DNA from: Epilithonimonas hungarica
GTDB taxonomy: Bacteria; Bacteroidota; Bacteroidia; Flavobacteriales; Weeksellaceae
Assembly: GCF_900102265.1 (NCBI RefSeq)
Contig: NZ_FNBH01000003.1
Location: forward strand, 605,815 to 669,814
Direction: 5' to 3'
DNA: 64,000 bases
Made by a program: the position numbers and the translations under genes. The notes under the pieces were generated by a model, which had not been told where the DNA came from, made no database searches, and saw only the letters and a list, made by a program, of their open reading frames with translations. Shown here one piece after another: positions 60,999 through 64,000 of the stretch; within the stretch, counting starts at the first letter, position 1; every line of letters starts with the position of its first letter.

Positions 60999-62050
60999 TT
61001 TAAACCTGTTTTTATATTAATTGAACCTCCAAACCCTACTCCGACAGAAACACCAGTATCTAATCCTATGAAAGTACTTGCTGGCTTACCGCCTCCCCAA
61101 GTTCTGCTTATACCTATCCCTTTATATCCAATAGAAATAGTATTTTCTCCTTTGTCTGTTACATTATAATTAGCACCAAATATAAAGGAACCTCCAATAT
61201 TAAAGCTTTCTTTTTCGCCTTGGTCATAAGTTCCCGCTCCAAAATCGGCCAAAACTTGTCCTGCATCTTTAATATACCAAAAGTCAGCTATAGTACTCCG
61301 TTTACCAAGGTTAAGACCAAGCCCATTTTTTAATTCTATATCTAAAAAACTTCCCATAGATGCATCTCCACTAACTTCTAAATAGAATAAATCTTTAATT
61401 AAGTATTCCAGACCCTGATTTACCTTATTTGTCACGTCATTCCAAAAGCCATTGTCTTTAATTTTTATATTATTTCCAACAACACCTTGAATATTCCCAC
61501 TGTAAGCCCCATTGCTATAACCTACCGAATCAGCTCCCGACCCATTCGTCCAAAAAGTATAATTACCTGTTCCTCCGCCCTGTAAAAAATTAACAAATGA
61601 GGTGAAATTTTCAGCTGAGAAAGTGTTTCCAAAACTTATGGAACTTGGACTACCGCTGGAGTCAAAACCACTAAAAGTAGTAACTTGATTATACTTTGTT
61701 GCGTCCCATAAATTCTGTAACCATCCCGGCATATCTCTTCCGTCTATATCATAGTACATAATAGGATTATTTGCCGTATACCCATAAGGACTCATCATAT
61801 GGTACTTCTCAGCCAATTTGTCAACACCAAACCAACGCCCCAAATCAGGCATATACTGTCTCCAATCATAAAAGCCAGTCTCCTGCAGCTCCTTCCGGTT
61901 GTACTTGTGGTTCAGGAACGAACCCATCGTATCAAAGGAAGAGTCCACGCCCTGCATGTTCATCCCAAAGGGATAGTAGTCGTTCCGGTCAAGAACATCT
62001 ATGCTGCCTGTATCGGGGTTTCTGGCGTAACTAAGCCTCACATTCCCCAA
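60992..62050 (-). CDS. Orphan Rhs C-terminal cassette with alternative toxin tip
   Basis: This open frame of 352 codons has no ATG; the frame opens after a TAG at 62081-62083 and could start at TTG 62048-62050. The first 90 or so residues are Rhs core (YYPFGMNMQGVDSSFDTMGS, then WRQYMPDLGRWFGVDKLAEK, up to IDGRD). A pretoxin like that of the main gene follows. The last 140 residues form a distinct glycine- and strand-rich tip (SISIGYKGIGISRTWGGGKP-like region). Lacking a real start, it is probably a silent cassette that becomes expressed only by recombination into the main Rhs gene. The tip's activity is unknown. Confidence 0.7.
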   Translation of the reverse strand: MGNVRLSYARNPDTGSIDVLDRNDYYPFGMNMQGVDSSFDTMGSFLNHKYNRKELQETGFYDWRQYMPDLGRWFGVDKLAEKYHMMSPYGYTANNPIMYYDIDGRDMPGWLQNLWDATKYNQVTTFSGFDSSGSPSSISFGNTFSAENFTSFVNFLQGGGTGNYTFWTNGSGADSVGYSNGAYSGNIQGVVGNNIKIKDNGFWNDVTNKVNQGLEYLIKDLFYLEVSGDASMGSFLDIELKNGLGLNLGKRSTIADFWYIKDAGQVLADFGAGTYDQGEKESFNIGGSFIFGANYNVTDKGENTISIGYKGIGISRTWGGGKPASTFIGLDTGVSVGVGFGGSINIKTGLKW

Positions 62051-62064
62051 GTGGTCTTTGTATT

Positions 62065-62305
62065 GGTAAGATCGCCTTCTCTATTTTCAATTTATAAATA
62101 TAAGTTTATAAACCTCCTAATTTGAAGCTCTAAAATAAAAATTATTATTGAAAAATAAAAAATAACATTTATAAATTTCACTCCATCACTAAATTTGATA
62201 CACGTATTATGATTCCCAATCATTTAGGATATGTTTTTTCTTCAAAAATAAACGAGAGCAGGTTATTCCTACTCTCGCTTTTAAATTTTTTAATTATTAT
62301 TTATC
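62065..62305. repeat. Spacer repeat, copy B
   Basis: It matches copy A (60062-60300) over about 240 bp, including the phrase CATTTAGGATATGTTTTTTC and CCATCACTAAATTTG at 62183-62197. Its minus-strand end is the start of the orphan Rhs core. Confidence 0.85.
62253..62277. terminator. Terminator-like hairpin in spacer B
   Basis: CGAGAG/CTCTCG with an inner AGG/CCT pair and one mismatch is flanked by T-rich sequence on both strands. It would end transcription of the first immunity gene. Copy A has a decayed version. Confidence 0.5.
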
Positions 62306-62348
62306 TGATTTCCAACTGTTTAAAATCTAAAACCATATCCATCACTAA

Positions 62349-62396
62349 CTTTGGAACATGACCGCCTTGTCCAACATATCACTTTGGAACATGACC
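62349..62396. repeat. Pair of 15-bp direct repeats, 33 bp apart
   Basis: CTTTGGAACATGACC occurs at 62349-62363 and 62382-62396. The period of 33 bp equals 11 codons, and the second copy encodes the last residues (GHVPK) of the immunity gene. Confidence 0.8.
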
Positions 62397-62912
62397 AATA
62401 TTTGATAAATAATCCATTAATATAAAACTTAATATCAAAAATAATATAACTCCTATTATAGTAAAAAAACTTATCCATTTCCATTTTATTCTCCATTCTT
62501 TTGGCTTCTTATCAAATTCCTTAAAATATATAAGATATTTATCTTTGTAAAATACATAATAATAAGTAAGAGAAACAAATGGAACTATACAAACAATTAC
62601 AAAAAGCGCTACGTTTATATCTGTACCAATTAAATATTTTATTAATCCCATCAATATAAAAAATATTCCTCCTCCAATAATTACAGCTAAACCAAATATA
62701 AAATTTCCTGCCATAATACTACTAAAACCATAACGAGGGTCTTTAACTCCTTTCTCGAAAATTTCTTTTTCTACATCTCTCCATTTTTGTACTTCTAGAT
62801 TAGATGTAGGCTGACTATAATTTCCATCTCCTCTTAAAAATTTTTGAATTTTTAATTCAAACCTATAATTAAAATAATGAATAGTGTTCCAAAATGTTTC
62901 TAATTTTTTCAT
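62379..62912 (-). CDS. Putative membrane immunity protein of the main Rhs toxin
   Basis: This 177-residue protein has about four membrane helices (FIFGLAVIIGGGIFFILMGL, then INVALFVIVCIVPFVSLTYY, then WISFFTIIGVILFLILSFIL) and short charged ends. It starts 11 bp after the stop of the main Rhs gene. Membrane immunity proteins usually protect against pore-forming or membrane-acting toxins, which fits the glycine-zipper tip before it. The last residues GHVPK come from a direct repeat, suggesting that its 3' end was replaced by recombination. The family is not recognised. Confidence 0.6.
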   Translation of the reverse strand: MKKLETFWNTIHYFNYRFELKIQKFLRGDGNYSQPTSNLEVQKWRDVEKEIFEKGVKDPRYGFSSIMAGNFIFGLAVIIGGGIFFILMGLIKYLIGTDINVALFVIVCIVPFVSLTYYYVFYKDKYLIYFKEFDKKPKEWRIKWKWISFFTIIGVILFLILSFILMDYLSNIGHVPK

Positions 62913-62923
62913 AATTTAGTTTA

Positions 62924-64000
62924 TTAATGTAAATAATAAGCATCCACACTTCCTTCTCCAACGGCTTGACCCCACATTCCTCCGCCGAAAGCACCAATTA
63001 TGCCTCCTGCAACTCCGCCGATGACACCTCCAATTACAGTTCCGGCACCAGGAAATAAAGAACCAACTGTTGCTCCAAACTCAGCACCCATAAGTGCTCC
63101 TGCTTCTGCGCCACCCCAGCCACCTAATACACCTACTGTTGCTCCAACGGCGGCTCGTTGTGCATTATATCCAAATTTTCCACCATCTGCTTGATATCCC
63201 TGTCCTGTTTTAATTAAACCTATTGTTGCGTTAACTCCTAAAGCTCCTTTTGAAGCTATACCTCCCCATTTAGCTAAAGAAAATGTTCTTGCATATTGGT
63301 TACCATAAAACACACGCCCATTTGCAGTAGGAAAGTACAACCTACCGTTTGTACCAAATCTTGTTAAACCAGCATTATCTGCAAGCGCACCTCCAATATT
63401 ATCTCTATAATCATTGACTGTTCCTGCCACATCAAGCCAGTTTCCAGATTCATTTTGAGAATTATCCTTAATTGTTATATTATGTCCAATCCCCAAATCC
63501 ATAGTTGCATTATAAGCACCTTGCGAACTATTATAAGTACTTGACGTAGAAGCTGGTCCTGTAAAATATGTGTAATTTCCAGTTCCGCCAACAGCAAGAA
63601 AGTTATAAAAATTAGTTACTTCTCCGCTTCCCATAGGTGAAAAGGTAGAACTCCCCCAATTACCATCAGAATCAAAATCAGAATAAGTAGTAGACCCTCC
63701 AGGTTTCGCATTATTATACAAACCAGCTATCCAGCTATATGATACTCTCCCATCCGGGTCGTACATCATTGCAGGATTGTTCATCACATAAGCATAAGGA
63801 GAAAAAGAGTTATACCTTTCCGACAACTGGTCCATCCCGAACCACCTTCCCAGGTCAGGCATGTACTGCCGCCATCCATAATCATAGAATCCTGTCTCCT
63901 GCAGCTCCTTCCGGTTGTACTTGTGGTTCAGGAACGATCCCATCGTATCAAAGGAAGAGTCCACGCCCTGCATGTTCATCCCAAAGGGATAGTAATCGTT
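62924..64000 (-). CDS. Rhs-family polymorphic toxin, C-terminal part (partial)
   Basis: The frame is open to the right edge, so the N-terminal shell is outside the window. The visible 358 residues begin in the Rhs core (NDYYPFGMNMQG) and continue through WRQYMPDLGRWFGMDQLSER to MMYDPDGR, where the variable tip begins. A pretoxin region (TTYSDFDSDGNWGSSTFSP, GGTGNYTYFTGP, GHNITIKDN) precedes a C-terminal stretch of small residues with repeated GxxxG (IGGVIGGVAGGIIGAFGGG), a glycine zipper typical of membrane-inserting domains. This fits a membrane-disrupting contact-dependent toxin. The exact activity is inferred, not shown. Confidence 0.78.
   Translation of the reverse strand, partial: NDYYPFGMNMQGVDSSFDTMGSFLNHKYNRKELQETGFYDYGWRQYMPDLGRWFGMDQLSERYNSFSPYAYVMNNPAMMYDPDGRVSYSWIAGLYNNAKPGGSTTYSDFDSDGNWGSSTFSPMGSGEVTNFYNFLAVGGTGNYTYFTGPASTSSTYNSSQGAYNATMDLGIGHNITIKDNSQNESGNWLDVAGTVNDYRDNIGGALADNAGLTRFGTNGRLYFPTANGRVFYGNQYARTFSLAKWGGIASKGALGVNATIGLIKTGQGYQADGGKFGYNAQRAAVGATVGVLGGWGGAEAGALMGAEFGATVGSLFPGAGTVIGGVIGGVAGGIIGAFGGGMWGQAVGEGSVDAYYLH

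Larger units (their letters stand above)
62051..62378. other. Intergenic stretch with spacer repeat and tail remnants
   Basis: Apart from the first bases of the cassette frame, it holds spacer copy B (62065-62305), a terminator-like hairpin (CGAGAG at 62253-62258 with CTCTCG at 62272-62277), and a tail remnant translating to GGHVPKLVMDMVLDFKQ on the minus strand (62319-62366). No gene is present. Confidence 0.6.

Noticed and set aside
62070..62225. Small hydrophobic ORFs in the two spacer copies (about 43-46 codons on the minus strand)
   Set aside because: The differences between the copies mostly change amino acids and the ends differ, so purifying selection on a protein is not apparent.

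Overview
The window reads as the chromosome of a Flavobacteriia member of the Weeksellaceae, most likely the Chryseobacterium/Epilithonimonas group. The support is: AT-rich DNA; a type IX secretion sorting domain on a large adhesin-like protein; many AraC regulators, SDR enzymes and Bacteroidota-style outer-membrane proteins; -7 promoter boxes of the TAnnTTTG type; separate proline dehydrogenase and P5C dehydrogenase genes; and intergenic repeats of kinds I recall from this group.

Region 1 (1 to about 25.3 kb) is accessory DNA. It starts with the tail of a MocR-like gene and a broken SDR fragment. A minus-strand block follows with an AraC regulator, an alpha/beta hydrolase and four SDR oxidoreductases, then a divergent HxlR regulator, a fifth SDR and another AraC regulator. 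After about 1 kb without genes comes DNA of visibly higher G+C (about 9.6-20.15 kb): an F420-reductase-like NADP enzyme, a Crp-like regulator, AraC, a beta-barrel protein, azurin with a four-helix membrane partner, AraC, a TolC/EmrA/EmrB-type efflux operon and an MdaB-like quinone reductase. A broken outer-membrane gene, an AraC regulator with a siderophore-interacting flavoprotein, a 72-residue ORF and a large serine integrase complete the block. The integrase ORF runs antisense through the terminator and body of tRNA-Arg(TCG), which makes the tRNA the likely junction of an integrated element. The other junction is not visible.

Region 2 (25.4-59.8 kb) is mostly housekeeping: an outer-membrane barrel with a lipoprotein and a 989-residue TPR protein, an amino-acid permease, a PAS histidine kinase with response regulator, pncA, P5C dehydrogenase, an AEC transporter, a PBP4-type carboxypeptidase, a deoxyinosine glycosylase, aroE, an aldo/keto reductase, proline dehydrogenase, a TPR-AraC membrane regulator with a TPR partner, a T9SS cargo protein, and purH, purN and purM. 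Several lipoproteins and small proteins here are unrecognised.

Region 3 (59.8-64 kb) is the most interesting part: the 3' end of an Rhs polymorphic-toxin locus read on the minus strand. The end of a main Rhs gene carries a glycine-zipper tip and is followed by a putative membrane immunity gene. Then come an orphan Rhs C-terminal cassette with a different tip and its own small membrane protein, a decayed third tip, and a 15-codon scrap of a fourth Rhs core cut off by a palindromic repeat. Two copies of a roughly 240-bp spacer precede the displaced cores, and both enter the Rhs core at the same codon. This points to a recurring cassette unit with defined boundaries.
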